A stretch of DNA of 5,419 nt from Micromonosporaceae bacterium (GTDB lineage Bacteria; Actinomycetota; Actinomycetes; Mycobacteriales; Micromonosporaceae), in the NCBI GenBank assembly GCA_019690055.1, contig JADGGF010000320.1, forward strand, positions 1 through 5,419. The letters run 5' to 3'. The notes under the pieces are model-generated. The model made no database searches and had not been told where the DNA came from. It worked only from the letters and a program-made list of their open reading frames with translations. Made by a program: the position numbers and the translations under genes. Shown here piece after piece: positions 5,219 to 5,419 of the stretch; the first letter of the stretch is position 1; the number at the start of each line of letters is the position of its first letter.

Positions 5219-5289
5219 TAGAGGGTCCTTCGGGCCTGAGATCGGGGTTGCGAACCGATCCGATCAACCAGCCCGAAGGACTGCCTCTA
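5219..5289 (+). promoter_or_regulatory. Stem-loop enclosing the transposase ribosome binding site
   Basis: TAGAGG (5219-5224) and GTCCTTCGGGC (5225-5235) pair with GCCCGAAGGAC (5271-5281) and CCTCTA (5284-5289): 17 base pairs with a 2-base bulge (TG, 5282-5283). The loop contains an inner GATCGG/CCGATC stem (5240-5245 with 5255-5260), and a competing GGTT-GCG-AACC hairpin (5246-5256). The purine-rich GAAGGA (5275-5280), nine bases before the TTG start, is the only plausible Shine-Dalgarno sequence and lies wholly within the right arm. Any RNA containing both arms would therefore hide it. Confidence 0.6.
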
Positions 5290-5419
5290 TTGAAGACTGC
5301 GAGGGAAGAGTTGGACATCGTCAACGCGTACGAGGAGACGGGCAGCTTGCGTGCCGCGGCGGCGTTGTGCGGCACGACGCATAAGACGGTCAAGCGTGTG
5401 CTTGAGCGTCGAGCGGCTG
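5290..5419 (+). CDS. IS21-like (IstA-type) transposase, N-terminal fragment
   Basis: Forty-three codons are visible before the right edge. The start is a TTG at 5290 (read as Met), giving MKTAREELDIVNAYEETGSL and onward. Residues 19-40 form a helix-turn-helix (SLRAAAALCGTTHKTVKRVL) of the kind at the N-terminus of IstA-like transposases, used to recognise element ends. The DDE catalytic core and any istB ATPase gene are beyond the window. TTG is chosen because the conserved-looking protein begins there, immediately after the stem-loop, with GAAGGA nine bases upstream. The family call rests on similarity to remembered actinobacterial IS21-like proteins. An IS3- or IS481-type transposase with a similar helix-turn-helix is the main alternative. 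Confidence 0.72.
   Translation, partial: MKTAREELDIVNAYEETGSLRAAAALCGTTHKTVKRVLERRAA

Larger units (their letters stand above)
5146..5419 (+). mobile_element. IS21-like insertion sequence, left end (partial)
   Basis: The end of an insertion sequence is inferred from three things in order: a TGT-starting terminus (TGTGTCCCTGGCC, from 5146), two internal copies of a TGGCCA...GTCTCC repeat, and the start of an IstA-like transposase frame at 5290. IS21-family elements begin with TGT and carry several short transposase-binding repeats at each end, which matches. The precise outer base is a guess; no right end or target duplication is in the window to confirm it. Orientation is such that the transposase reads rightward, away from the decayed region. 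Confidence 0.6.

Noticed and set aside
5006..5221. 71-residue plus-strand open frame starting at ATG 5006
   Set aside because: Crosses the presumed insertion-sequence boundary and the transposase-binding repeats, no good ribosome binding site, no recognisable protein.
5236..5270. Loop dyads read as a riboswitch or a CRISPR repeat
   Set aside because: A single short set of nested dyads, no repeat-spacer pattern and no known aptamer core; better explained as part of the transposase leader hairpin.

Overview
The window comes from a high-GC actinobacterium. GC-rich third codon positions, GTG/TTG starts, GGAGG ribosome binding sites, the leaderless-type promoter and the gene families (PadR beside DUF4097, DUF998, IstA-like transposase) fit a Micromonospora-like genome; that genus is an inference from style, not proven here. 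Roughly 1-4255 is ordinary, densely packed chromosome. From 4256 to the end it is a decayed, mobile-element-associated stretch.

Region 1 (1-1883): the N-terminus of a response regulator runs off the left edge on the minus strand. Divergent from it, a two-gene operon encodes a DUF4097 beta-repeat protein and a PadR-family repressor whose start overlaps the DUF4097 stop. Three copies of an 11-base element (core TGTATCGCG) lie in the shared upstream region. Two sit on the operon promoter, one of them as part of a TGTAT-N6-ATACA palindrome at the -10. The third, inverted, lies toward the response regulator. This looks like an autoregulated PadR circuit that may also touch the two-component gene.

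Region 2 (1884-4255): a minus-strand multi-pass acyltransferase-3 protein converges on the padR operon across a short gap with weak hairpins. It is divergent from a plus-strand six-helix DUF998 membrane protein, which is followed by a strong GC hairpin terminator.

Region 3 (4256-5145): about 890 bases without an intact gene. It contains the wreck of a HigB/Gp49-like toxin gene (both ends recognisable, middle missing, frames shifted), a promoter-side palindrome that probably was its operator, two hairpins, and short unassigned reading frames.

Region 4 (about 5146-5419): the left end of an IS21-like insertion sequence, with paired TGGCCA...GTCTCC repeats, then a long stem-loop that buries the ribosome binding site of the transposase, then the first 43 codons of the IstA-like transposase. 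The element runs off the right edge.

No wholly new system is visible. The best leads are the three-site PadR operator layout and the transposase hairpin, which resembles the mechanism by which some insertion sequences block expression from read-through transcripts.
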